Source: Angiostrongylus vasorum
Taxonomy: Eukaryota > Nematoda > Chromadorea > Rhabditida > Metastrongylidae
Assembly: GCA_018806985.1 (NCBI GenBank)
Contig: JADANN010000380.1
Location: 870,501-934,500 of the forward strand
DNA length: 64,000 nt
Direction: 5' to 3'
The notes under the pieces are model-generated. The model saw only the letters and a list, made by a program, of their open reading frames with translations, had not been told where the DNA came from and did no database searches. Made by a program: the position numbers and the translations under genes. Below are positions 11,460-22,679 of this stretch, piece after piece (the stretch's first letter is position 1; the number at the start of each line of letters is the position of its first letter).

Positions 11460-13630
11460 ATTCGGAGAGATGTTAAAACGAAATCAGAAACGAATGTAGA
11501 AATGAAAAAGCAATCGACCGCTAAAGGACTATGTAGAAGCCGAATCCCTTTTTATAGAGAATAAATGTTGATCTGGTGACGCCATCCAATATTTCACATC
11601 GACATGTGTTTCACCTGCACGCGCTTCCGTTGTTCGTAGAGTGGCTCGAACGCCCTTATTCCTTACTTTCGTGTAGTCCTCGACTGCGTTCTACTTACTC
11701 GACGAATTGGAAGAACATTGTAGTTTGCATCTAGTTCTCGTGAAACAGTCTGGTCGTTTTACAAGTGGTCTTCCTGTTGTGTGCTTGACATTCTCTTAAT
11801 CCTTATAACCTTTGATCATTTACAAAATGCCGGAACTTTAAATTTTCTCTTCCGAGTTACTCTTGATAGCGCACTCGGTTTTGAGCGATCTTCGTTTGTG
11901 GTGTGTCTATGCTTTCGAAGCGAATGCTAAAGAAGAAAGAATAGTGAATAGTAAGTGAGGATAATAAAGGAAATAAGGGGAAGTGGTGGGTGTGGTGTCA
12001 AACGTTCGTTGTCACCTACACTTTGTCTTCAACGGTCTTGTAAACTTGCAGAACAGTTCCTTTCCTACCTCTAAACACATGAGCTAAAATATTAAGCAGA
12101 GCTATTTCTTAGCGGTGAAACGCATAGCTCTATCGTCTAAAAAGTGATCGTTTCACTGAGAAGCGTCAGAGGCAAAAATCAGTTTATTGCAAACGTCGCC
12201 TTCTTGATGTCTAATCCAAAGGAGATCTCTCTGTCAGCCACTGGAAAAAGAAACAACAATTTTTCGATAACTAGAAGACTTTAAGGGTTGAGGGAAATGT
12301 TATGCGTTACAGAAAAGACATTGGTCTATCCCTCTATGGGCACGTATGATATCTTTTCGCCTAATTGCTAAATATCACCATCGAGCAGCGTAATCACCTT
12401 GCTATCAGCACTTGGAAGTGTTTTGCGGCTTATGTTGTGTCTATTTCAGTGTTTTTATACCTGTCCATAACTTACGATAGCCATGACTCATCGTAACGAT
12501 TGCAGTGAAAGTAAAATTTACTTGTCAGTTGAATCAACGATGAGTAAATTAGTTAGAAGCGGGTTTTTGTATATCTCTAAATGCAGAGTGAGCCTTTTCC
12601 CAGTGACGCTCGCCACAAAATGTGTTGAATACGTCCTCGAATGATTGAAAAGTGCAACAAAAAAAGCCCCATAAGGATAAATAAAACACCGAAATGACCA
12701 AAATGAGTCGTACGCTACTCCTATTCGCTGGATTTTAAAGGCGTGCATCTTTTACGGCTCGTCTTGACAACAATAAAAGATTTAATCCAGCTGTACTCTT
12801 CTATGACAATAAACGTTCTTGGAAATTCTGTGTAGGGGAAAAAAATCAGAGGAACAAATCATCTTTTTCTTCCATTTCATCCCCTCTTTATCATCCACTT
12901 TTTTTCTTTAGACATCCTTTTTATTCTTTTATAGGTTCTACTTAGAAAATGAGTCACCTGGCCGACTACTTCCAATGAAGATTTCTTTGAATACAGCCTA
13001 GATGAAAGAAGCTAAACTGAATGTGAGAAATAGAGATGAAGCATAAAAATGGTATAAAACCCAAACACGCGGAAGCAAATCTCTGTACCTTGAGGGACGA
13101 CTCCATAACCAACGAAGTCATTAAATCACAAAGTAAAATAAAAGCATTACAGAGAGAAAGTTATAAGCGAATATCTTACCAGTGGAAAGGAGTTCATATT
13201 TATCAGAAAAGCCTAATCTTTATGTTAAAAAAATCCCGAGAACAGAAGTAGGCAAAAAGCAGAGCGCAAAATTCTAAAAACCTGAAGTCGGTTGCTTTCC
13301 CAGTAAAATAAAGTTGAACCCTCCTTTCACTGAGATTATACATTTTGTTTTTGGTAATAATACTGCCTGCTCGTAGTGGTGATTAAAGATTCTTTCGGTG
13401 TCGAAAACGCGATCAACAGGACGTTCACCTTTTCCAGGCTTACCCAGTATTTACTTCATGGTTCTGTAGGAGTAGTGGTGGTTTCGGACCGTGAATTCTA
13501 CATCACAAACTAGGCCGAAATAAAACTATTTCAAACAACATTAGTTAGAATGGGAAGCACTGGAATCAGCACATTTTTGTAGCAATGTGCAATGGTAAAA
13601 TCGGCTTCTGAAGTCGGCTGACCTTACAGT
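11460..13630. other. Intergenic stretch, nothing recognised
   Basis: AT-rich. A pyrimidine-rich run lies at 12860-12930. Short frames at 12518-12748 (minus) and 13036-13251 (plus) have low-complexity lysine-rich or random products. I find no copies of the repeat families. Confidence 0.4.
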
Positions 13631-13635
13631 ACGTT

Positions 13636-13930
13636 GATAACAAGGTCTATTCGGGCTAACGTTTCGACGTCTTCGTCTTCATCTGAGCCGTCTTCGTCGT
13701 CCTACCGAGACGGATCTTCTTCAGTGGACACGGTACGAATGAGGCATGCTCACCCAGCAGTGCTCTTTTATACAGGGCAGTTGTTGTTGATAATGACAGC
13801 CCGTTGATAATAATTTCTTCCCTGAGAACTGAATAATTTCTTCTTCAAAGAATAATCCATCTTAGGTCCTGAATCACCAAATCTAATGAAGACGAAAGAC
13901 GTCGAAACGTTTGTCGTATGTAACTATTTA
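13636..13930. repeat. Foldback repeat with degenerate hammerhead-like ends
   Basis: The left end reads 'gggctaacgtttcgacgtcttcgtcttcatctgagcc' in pieces matching the 33.5-kb element. The right end (13887-13925) carries the inverted counterpart (aatgaagacgaaag, acgtcgaaacgtt). Between them lie the arm words 'gaatgaggcatgctcac' and 'cttttatacagggcagttg'. The ends are inverted relative to one another, as in the complete 33.5-kb unit, but the centre is mostly deleted. Confidence 0.6.
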
Positions 13931-14599
13931 GCCGCCTCGTCTAAGCTCAACAATTTTAACACACGTTAAACTGCATCTAATTAGCAAAGTTCTGTGGATT
14001 TCATTGGTATCCATTTGATCAACGAATTTTCGTGTTGGTTCTAGTCATGATGATGTAAAACTTTCGGCCTAAAACAGCAATAACTTTTTCACCAAGCACA
14101 CATGGAGCACGTTTGTGTGGTTCGTGCACGACACCATGGATTGAAGAATTGTCGTCATCAGTATTACTCATTAATCATATATGTAGTGGTGGTTCTCCGC
14201 TGCTTTCCTCTAGAACCCAGGGATAGTTATGCTGTGGAGTCCAGATCCTCACCACAGGCTCTCACTGGTCCTTGTGTATTAGAGGACTTGCTGCTGTAAC
14301 TAGGATTCTTCTAGGACTGCAGTGATTCTAATTTGAAGTGAAGAAATCACAAAAACCCTTTAAGAAGCTTCTTAGCTAGAAAAACTGACAACACTGTTGA
14401 TAACGATCAAAAATGCTTTGTCGAATCCAACTTAGTACATTAAGAGCCCATGATATCTTTGCGTAATACAATACAAGCTAACCAAAAGTACAACTGTATA
14501 GATAATTCTTTGCGAACTAGTACGAAACGATATATTGAATTAAATAAACATTAGAAAGTACTCTCTAAGTATTAGTATTGATAAAAATGACTATTAGAA

Positions 14600-15012
14600 T
14601 TAAACCCTCCCAACGGTTTACCGCCTCATCGTAGCTGGGAGGTGTTCCTGGGTGTCGGACTGCGAAGTACAGCGGGATTCATCGCCCTGGCAGGGTCTCC
14701 CTTGTTCAAAGCTGAAAAGGAGTCCGCCGTTTCCATCAAGAAGCCTAGCTATGAGTAAACCATTAGCAGGATCCACCACCGTCCTGGTATCAAAGTCGCA
14801 TGGTGGCAAATCTCTCTCTGATACACAAGGGCTGCGACTGCCTGTCGTGGTGACGACCTGGGCCAGACTTTGGCCAGGCTGTCCTCGGGATTCCAGAAAA
14901 CCATAATGGCTTAACCAGCAAATCTCCAAAAAAATGGTGATTATGCTGGTGCCCGCACAACTAGTGAGGACGGGCCGTTCAAGTATCAAGTAGTAAGTAT
15001 TAGTATTAAACA
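14600..15012 (+). mobile_element. RTE-tail non-autonomous element, copy 1
   Basis: The 5' end is a small palindrome (CCTCCCA ... TGGGAGG). A ~390-bp body follows, then a 3' end (gtgaggacgggccgttcaag, then 'tatcaagtagtaag') resembling the terminal sequence and AAGT tail of the RTE element at 8.34-8.45 kb. The open frames here (14652-14906 plus; 14618-15028 minus) recur in the other copies and are repeat frames. A TGGCTGGGAGG word could be a pol III A-box, but this is uncertain. Confidence 0.7.
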
Positions 15013-15104
15013 AATAAATATTGGACAATGTGGCAATATAACAATACTAAATCTTGCTTTCAATGTTGGAATTCGACCTAAATTTTTCACCGGCTGAACC
15101 TACT

Positions 15105-16990
15105 TTTTAAGGTAAGCCTGCCTGAGATCGCATGTAGTTTCCACGAGCTTCAAGACCGACTCCATAACTAAGCTAGACTTGAAACACTAAATAGGAATGA
15201 ACAGCAAGAAGTAGGGACATTGCCACTACCGCTATTTATTCAAGTGTTCTTTAGAAAACAAGACCACAACAATGAAGTCGATGTCAAATTGCGGATTTTT
15301 GCGAACGAAACTCTTAAAGTCCTTCTATCGCACGAAGAAACTTTGCTCTAACCTTACGGAAACACAAAGATGTGATATGCGAAAGGTTCGATAGCTCCAA
15401 GACTGAAAAGCATTAGATTGTTTGTCATTGATAAGGGTAGATGGCTTACAGTATTTTTTTCGTCAGCCTGATGTTGAGGTAATGAAAAGTACCTTAGAGA
15501 TGCCTCCCTTTATCGCCTATCATATGAAAAAAGAACTGGACAGTCAACATCGACGATTGAACCACGAATGGATCAAAAATTGCAGAAGAGGCTATGTTGA
15601 AACTATAAGCTTTTTCTCAACTCAAAGATGAATTACCAACATGTCCATTCTTGTACTTGCTTGTTGGAACATATAGGTTAATATCCACTGATAGATCCTA
15701 CGTCTATCGGCCCTTCATTATTCAAGGTTAGGCCAAGCATAGACTATAATGGTCAATGGATAGAATAACATGGTTTTTAAACCCTAATGCGTATTCATGT
15801 ACTCATTGTTGAAACACATTGCAACACATCTTATGAACATCCAGATGTCTCTGGATCGTCTACGTAGCGTGCTAACAGCATGTACGTGACGGAGTGCTTT
15901 GATGATGCCGCCATTCGTAGTGCTCTTCGAATGACTTCGCTATGCTGAACCCTTAGATAGTCTGAGAAGTATTTCGCATAAATGAGAGGATTGTAAGTGG
16001 GACAGCTACTGACCAAGGCTTGCCATTGCCTTTATGTCCAAGGTGGCACCATCACTCATCGTTCTCCGGCCATTACTCTACTGCAAATATATAGACGATT
16101 GCTTTATTATCCGCTTCACTCAATAGATGGCAAATGTTTTGAGTTATCGAACGAAAAGCCAGAGTACATAACATTAACTCGGAGAGAAACCGGTTTCCAT
16201 TCCTGAACGGTCAGGTTGGCCTATCCGAAAAACGGCCACATCACCAAATGATACAGAAATCCAAGCAACAAAAAACATACTGACTCATTACCCCTCCTCT
16301 CACAATCGCAGTTGTGTGCACACGAAGAGAGAGGAAGGAAGAATCCCTGAAATTGGAGCAGAAAATATTCAGATTCGGTAACTGCGAAATCCTGAGCCCT
16401 AGGGATAAGTGTGCGGGAAGGACCATACCCTCAAACCATAATTCTAGCTAGGATAAAATCCCGCTTATCCTTCTCTTCAATTCCAGCGAAATGACCACCC
16501 GCTATAAAAAACGTTGCCTAAGAAGGGCTCCGCTAGAGAATTCGGCAGCAGTGATTGAAATACCACCGAACACTCTCAGACGCCAGCTAGTTCGTAACAG
16601 CCTGTGTGACCGCCTATTCACGACGAAAATTTGTACAACTTGACTTAACGGTGGAGGCAGTGATTGCACGAGTCGGGGTACGGTTTTTCTGACCTCTTGT
16701 GGAGTGTGCGCAGACAAAACAGGAAAGTAGAAGAACACGAACAACTCTACTAGGCGAGCATGGAACACGAATACATAGCAAGGAAGATTTTGAAGCAGAA
16801 GTTACATTCCTCTCACAGGAATATAAAACTTCAGCTCGCAAAACTCTTGAAGTAGTCTGGATAAACTCTTTGAATTCAAAAGTTATGGTCAGGGAGAAAG
16901 CCTCGCTATCATTCGTAATCTTATAAAATATCTCAGAATGATATTTTTTACGTGAGGAAGACTCCTTACCCATTCATGTGAACTTTGTAA
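15105..16990 (+). mobile_element. Penelope-like retroelement, copy 1 (degenerate)
   Basis: Collinear with the 50-52.5 kb copy. From 15147 the 'cgagcttcaagaccgactcc' start region matches 50450. It then has an N-terminal region, an RT core with YIDD at 16088-16099, and a C-terminal stretch (16699-16926) with TSARKTLE..WIN that matches the end of copy 2. Penelope-like elements carry a telomerase-related RT and usually a GIY-YIG nuclease. Here the GIY-YIG start is cut down: 'SCGVCAD' runs directly into KTG, losing the EYIG part. Many stops and frameshifts make it a dead copy. No inverted termini were found beside it. Confidence 0.75.
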
Positions 16991-17566
16991 TGTTGGCGTT
17001 ACGTCACCTTTTTTTTGTCCTTGCTGCAAATCCCCATCTTACTTTTTGGTTACTTCCCCTTAACTGAATCTTTCGAATAAATAGAACTTGAAAAAAGAAA
17101 GGAATGACGAAAGCCTTCCCAACTTAGGGACAAAATACTGGGGAACAAAACTGCTGGTATTATTTGTTAAACGCATTTGAGCAATTTTACCTCTAAGCTA
17201 CAAGTTTTACGAACCACTGCAAATCTATTATACGAGAGATCATTTGCTAAGGCTGGAAGGTTTAACTCAAGTGAAAGCAAAGAACCCCATTAATATAGCC
17301 AGCTTGAGCTACTAGCTTTACTGCAAATAATGAGAGTAGCGCCATCTTATAGAACATGGGTGAATAGTCGTAATAGGATGCAATCAATTCCCTCGACGGA
17401 TATGGGTTCAACAACGATCTAAGCTTTTATCAACGTGATGATTTAATCCTATACCTTATGTTCCCAGGAATATCAACGCATTCATTGCATTAATTGCTCG
17501 ATCGTCTTGTTTCCTTTAAGATAAAGAACACGAACAAAATAAAAGGTAACAACCACAAGATTGCTG

Positions 17567-17750
17567 AGATATTTGCAAAATCTCCGGACCGCAGGTGTTT
17601 GCGGTGGGAAACGAACGCGCTATTGTCCTTTCCGGGGAGTAACGCGTTCACCACCACACCATGCGGGTCCTTCGTTCCGCCTGTCTCTCACCTAGTTCTT
17701 ATCGATCTGTGCCGTCAGCAATCACCCGTCACCGGGACTGATCTGGGGAG
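17567..17750 (+). repeat. 175-bp GC-rich repeat, copy a (plus)
   Basis: Starts at 'gctgagatatttgcaaaatc' and ends near 'tctcacctagttcttatcg', with a short 'ctgtgccgtcagcaatcac' extension. Internal short palindromes include ccgcaggtgtttgcgg and aacgcg...cgcgtt. It recurs inverted at 17810-17990, inverted at 21245-21395 and direct at 33388-33530. Open frames across it (17494-17766) are shared between copies and are not evidence of a gene. Confidence 0.7.
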
Positions 17751-17811
17751 CCCACATCGGCATTAAACCCAGTTAAGCTGAGGCTGTAGTTGAATTCACA
17801 ATATTTAGCTT

Positions 17812-17992
17812 TTTATCTTCTGTGACGTTTGACTGCTGACGGCACAGATCGATAAGAACTAGCTGAGAGACAGGCGAAACGAAGGACCCGCATGGTGTGG
17901 TGGTGAACGCGCTACTCCCCGGAAAGGACAATAGCGCGTTCGTTCCCCACCGCAAACACCTGCGGTCGGAGTTTTGCAAATATCTCAGCAAT
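17812..17992 (-). repeat. 175-bp GC-rich repeat, copy b (inverted)
   Basis: The reverse complement of copy a, with only a few differences. It is separated from copy a by ~60 bp. Together they make a large inverted repeat of ~175-bp arms that could fold into a long hairpin. The pair may be one foldback transposon or two independent insertions. Confidence 0.7.
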
Positions 17993-18489
17993 CATGTGGT
18001 TGTATTTCGTATAATAATAACCTGCCATAAAAAGTATAGAAGGCAGAAAATAAAAAAGCTAAATAAAAGGTAACATATAGAAAAGCCCTTTATTGTGCTT
18101 GAAGTTCCGGCCGCTTCTCGTCCTTCAGAGGCGGAATGACTCCAGAAGATTGTCCATGGCCATGGTTCAGTCGTCGTGTTGTGGTACTTCGTTGTCGTCC
18201 CCTTTGATGAATCGAATGGAGTGAAACACCGTAAAAACGAAGTAACCTCACTATAGAGGACGATTCTGACTAGTTGTCCACAGGTAACCAGTTCTCAATC
18301 TCCTGATAATGCTCGAAGAACCACAGCACCCACTTCGCAAGCTTTGGAAACTCAAGCCGGGTCATTGCGGTTCCGTTGGCGAAAGCGCCAAAATGGTGGT
18401 CTCAATAAAGGGTTTTTTTATAACAATCTCATGTAAGCTCATCAATCGTGCAAAATTTTGTTGATTATTCATGCAAAAGATGATTGAAA

Positions 18490-18630
18490 ATCGGCTTTGA
18501 AAATTTCTGCCAAGCAGATACGAACAACTCAAAAGACCGAGTTTCTATAAACCTCGGCATAAATAATCGATGTATCTATTTTATGTTCTTACGAAATGCC
18601 CTTGTTGAGCTGATGCGATCTTAGCATATG
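18490..18630 (+). repeat. Penelope/foldback leader fragment
   Basis: Contains 'aacctcggcataaataatc' and 'ccttgttgagctgatgcgat', the leader words found at 8.1, 47.4, 49.6 and 58.75 kb and in part at 59.5 kb. The rest of the element is absent. Confidence 0.5.
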
Positions 18631-18669
18631 TACCTATGAATACCTCGTGAATTCCTTTATAGTTCATAC

Positions 18670-19048
18670 TTGATACTTAAATGGCCCGTTCTCACATGGT
18701 TGTGCGAGCCTCAGCATGATCTCCATTATTCGGAGATTTGCTGGTTAAGTCATTGTGGTTTCCCGGAATGCTGAGGTCAGCCTGGCCAAAGTCTGCCCCC
18801 AGGTCTTCACCACTACCGACAGTCGCAGCCCTTGTGAATCGGAGGGAGATTTTCCACCATGCGACTTTGATACCAAGAAGGTGGTAGATCCTGGTATTGG
18901 TTTAGTCTTAGCTAGGCTTCCTAATGGAAGCGCCGGACTCCTTCTCAGCTTGGGAGACCCTACCAAGGGGATAAATCCCCGAAGTAAATCGCAGCCCGAC
19001 ACCCAGGAACACCTCTCAGCCACGACGAGGCGGTAAGCCGTTGAGAGG
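18670..19048 (-). mobile_element. RTE-tail non-autonomous element, copy 2
   Basis: Minus orientation. The RTE-like 3' end is at 18670-18715 (tacttaaatggcccgttctc) and the palindromic 5' end (cacgacgaggcggtaagccg) is at 19020-19048. It is full length and close in sequence to the copies at 14.6 and 19.93 kb. Confidence 0.7.
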
Positions 19049-19925
19049 GACTTCCTTTACACAAAGCCAAATTACCCTCATCGAGTATTCCACGTTAAAA
19101 GTTTAAAAAAATGATTTCGTTTGCTGATACAGCACTTAGATCTTTGTCCGCATATATTTTAGTCGTTATTCCTTATATGTCGTCATTGAGTTGCTGCTTA
19201 TGCTGTGGCTCTCTTTCTCGTTAATCGCCTCATATATCATTTCTTCTCATGCCTCCATAAACGATATCCTGTGGTAGAAATCTAGCTCCCAGCGCTACTT
19301 AACGTAATGAATAGGAGTATGTTCGAAAGGTCGCGCTATGTTCTCGTATTTATCCGCTACTTAATTCCACTACGTGACAGCACTTGAGGATGTCAGTGGT
19401 GTCAGGGAACTGACCGCTAGATGGTGCTGGGAATGGAGGTGTGTGATACAGTCTTCGAAGCGCACTAGGCGTCCATAAGAGTATTTTTAGGAATGACAGT
19501 AGGATACGCAATAGACTAAGTGGGCAACTGAATAAACAAGTGATGAAGAATGAAGTAAATGAAGAAAAAAAATTCTAATCAGAGGCCCTAAGTATGCATT
19601 CTCAAAGATCTCAAGTCTTTGCAAACAACTACTTCTTATTATTTTTAATCGATCTTCAAATTTCTCTTGATAGAGGAAGTTAGCCATTCTTCTGTCAAAT
19701 CGAAAGGACGTAACCAGTTCTTGTATGCTTAAGTTAAAAAAAGGCCTTTTAGAAAGGCTAAGTGAGATCTTTTATGGTTTTAGTACTCCAAGGTGCTCCT
19801 GAAATGGTGAATATTTGAGACGTTTGCTGAAAAGGAACACTACACTTTATATGATGCGAACATCATGACCTAAAATCTATGAAAATAGAGGGGGTTTCCT
19901 CAAGAATAGGTGATGTTCACGAAGA

Positions 19926-20320
19926 ATACTTGACACTTGAAGGCCCATCCTCACTGGTTGTACGGGCCCCAACATAATCTCCACTTCTCGGAAATTCGCT
20001 GGTTAAGCCATTGTGGTTCCCTGGAATCCGAGGTCAGCCTGGCCAAAGTCTGCCCCCAGGTTTTCACCACCACAGGCGGTCGCAGCCCTTGTGGATCAGG
20101 GAGAGATTTACCACCATGTGAGTAATTTGGTACTAGGATGGTGATGGATTCTGGTATTGGTTTACTCTTACCTGGGCTTCCTGATGGAAATGCCTGACTC
20201 CTTCTCAGTTTTGAACATGAGAGACCCTGCCAGGGCGATGAATCCCCCGCTGTACATCGTTGGGCGATACCCAGGAACACCTCCCAGCCACGATGAGGCG
20301 GTAAACCGTTGGGAGGGTTC
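19926..20320 (-). mobile_element. RTE-tail non-autonomous element, copy 3
   Basis: Full-length minus-strand copy. The 3' end is at 19926-19970 (acttgaaggcccatcctcac) and the 5' palindrome is at 20283-20318. Its 5' boundary lies next to 'cacgaagaat', which also occurs just outside the 3' boundary at 19918-19927, so this is a possible ~10-bp target duplication. Confidence 0.7.
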
Positions 20321-20369
20321 ACGAAGAATAGTGTTTTTAAAAACTAATATAGGCGTACGATCCTGCCAC

Positions 20370-20590
20370 TGACATCTTTTGACCCCGAGAGCGACGACTT
20401 AGAGATGGATAGGTTTCCTACCCCTCGTTTAGATCCCTTCCATCGCTGTTGCCTGCAGCTCGGCAAAGGTGTGGCGTCGCCGTGAGGACGCGCGCTAGTG
20501 GGAGACGTCGGCCGACAGCCTTGTGCATGAGATATTGCGCAGTGGGATTTCACAGAAACACGCGTAAACTCTTCGCTCGATTTCAGAACT
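20370..20590. other. GC-rich island
   Basis: A CpG-rich block with a minus-strand frame (20344-20604) of unknown product. No repeat family or domain is recognised. Confidence 0.25.
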
Positions 20591-21144
20591 AATATCGATC
20601 GCATTTAACATGGAAAAAATTGTTATCATTAAAGAGCTTCTCATAGATTCGAAATGAACTCTCCGCTGGCATTGCTACCTTAATAATTCATAATCTTACA
20701 TAATTTTTTGATCTCAAAGTTGCAGATGGGATAAGGAAATTCAAATAAGATTTCTCAGAGACCCTGTTCACTCTGATTGTTCTTACTGGATGTCAGAATG
20801 AATTGTTGAAGGACAACGCAGCGGATGCGTGGGAACGTGAAGAACGAACCACATATTTTAGTGGCGGAGGAGAGCTCCTGGACAATTCAGCAACATATGC
20901 GGTAGTGTCTCCTCATCCGGAATGGATTTCTAGAATTCTAGTGTAATAGGAACCTTCCCGTCTTTCGTCGGAAACCGTTACTCAGTGTTATTCTAAGAGT
21001 AGATGACTCATATGTACTTAAAATAATATAGAAATCCGTTTTTGACAAAATAAACCCAGGCTAGCAAAATAATTGTTTTCCGAAAACCAATAATATGTGA
21101 TTTTTTTTATCTGAAAAGAAACCGTTCTAATATTAGATTAATGT

Positions 21145-21200
21145 GATTTTTTGAAGCCGATCGTCATTTAACCTCGGTTGTAAAATAATGTGTTAATGTA
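21145..21200 (+). repeat. Penelope/foldback leader fragment
   Basis: A short match to 'ccgatcgtcatttaacctcgg', similar to the leader at 49.3 kb. Confidence 0.4.
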
Positions 21201-21244
21201 GTGTGCTAATGCTAATGTAATTGTCAAGTACGGGTGATTGCTGA

Positions 21245-21398
21245 TGGCAGTGATCGATAGAACTAGCTGAGAGACAAGCGAAACGAAGAGTCTGCATGGT
21301 GTGGTGGTGAACGCGTTACCCCCCGGAAAGGATAATAGCGCGTTCGTTCCCCACCGCAGACTCCTGCGGTCCGGAGTTTTGCAAATATCTCAGATTAT
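21245..21398 (-). repeat. 175-bp GC-rich repeat, copy c (inverted)
   Basis: Inverted copy of the repeat at 17.6 kb, from 'atcgatagaactagctgaga' to 'gttttgcaaatatctcag'. The neighbouring frame 21301-21723 starts inside this repeat, so its first third is repeat-derived. Confidence 0.7.
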
Positions 21399-22116
21399 AG
21401 ATTGTAGAGAAACCAAGAAAAGTTGCCTTAATAATAGAAATCTCATGACTAGTAGTAATATTTGTGATTTTTTACACTCCTATGATATCACCTTGAGAGA
21501 ATATCTCTTCAAAAGTCATTGCATCAAGGTTGCACGGTTTGGAGCAGAGGTTGAACCACCTCTCTATCATCCACTATTGTTGAGGTCTCTAGATCAATCA
21601 TGTCCTTTTAAGCTACAACATCACCATCGTGTCGTGCACACCATCAGGTTGGAATGCTTTATCAGACGCTTTTTCCTTCACGAACAACCTAGAAGCTCTT
21701 CCGCGTGTGAATTGCATGATTAACGGCTTCATTTATCCTCTATGATTCTTCAATGTACAGCTTTATACACATTTTTTTAAAATGCCGAGCACATTTTTTT
21801 CTACTTCATTCGTCCACTACTCTGTCTACAAAAGTAACTGGTGGACACCTTAGCTCCCATGACATGTTAGCCACAGTCCCACACGGCCCGTTCTCATCAC
21901 ATTCCTCATAAAGACACTGAAGTAGTCACCAAAAAAGGTCGTCGAAGCGTGAAAACGTGGACGGGGGAAAAAACTCCTGAGTCCATTGTAACGAGCACTG
22001 CTCGGTTTTCCCACTGTCGATTATCTTCGGGCGTATGGCGCCGATACTATGGCGTCGACTTATTCGATGGTCCATTCGCATCGCCTACTTTTTTACAGCA
22101 GGTTTTTCATCAAACG

Positions 22117-22521
22117 CTAGAAATGTGGCAGTTTGATGATGCGAAATGAGCGTATTGTTCTGTGAGTGAACACAACTACTCTCTTTGCCTGGAATAAGGC
22201 ATGTTTTCGTCGACTGTACTGCTTCATAACTTCGGGAATACGACGTTCCGCCACTGTGACGCTCTGTGATGTTCGCCACCGTATCTTGCCCGTCTCTCGG
22301 TCGTCTGCCATTGTGGTCGTCGTCGTTTTCCTCTCATCGGAAGTGTCGGCAGTAGTCACAGCTTGCAAAGACCATCCGCTACTCATTTTCCCACGTCGTC
22401 GTGCACTTTTGCTCCGATCGTGTATACATAGTGCGAGATACGCTGTACATACAAACAACGACGTTGAAAAAATAACAAGTGCGACAAAGCGCACTTCGAC
22501 GCCTCGCTCTACTCCAGCCAA
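22117..22521 (-). other. Possible coding exon with a membrane segment, unknown product
   Basis: A ~135-codon open frame on the minus strand. It has a hydrophobic stretch (VALVIFSTSLFVCTAYLALC), then a basic Arg/Lys cluster and a Thr/Asp-rich hydrophilic part. This order would suit a single-pass membrane protein. The opposite strand is also open (22166-22666, 166 codons), so the G+C-richer composition may inflate both. I prefer the minus frame because its charge pattern is more protein-like. No family is recognised, and no confident start or splice sites were found. Confidence 0.25.
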
Positions 22522-22679
22522 AGCACTTCAGCCATTGACCGACATCTACACTTTTGGTTTATTGCTTTTGCACAAAAACTCTTGCTGGTTACTTCTTGTA
22601 GTTGGTTTTGTAAATATTTTCCATCCAATGCCATTATCCACTACGAAAATATACTCTTTGGGGTGATTCCTTACGTTTA

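Noticed and set aside
14618..15028. 136-codon minus-strand frame
   Set aside because: It lies within an RTE-tail element and recurs in other copies as repeat sequence.
17494..17991. Two similar peptides (..RCLRWGTNALLSFPGS..) suggesting a duplicated gene
   Set aside because: The same peptide appears wherever the 175-bp repeat occurs (also 21.3 kb), in both orientations; it reflects the repeat's open frame.
22166..22666. The longest plus-strand frame (166 codons)
   Set aside because: The minus strand is also open over most of it, the product is Val/Leu/Ser-biased without motifs, and no splice or start support exists.
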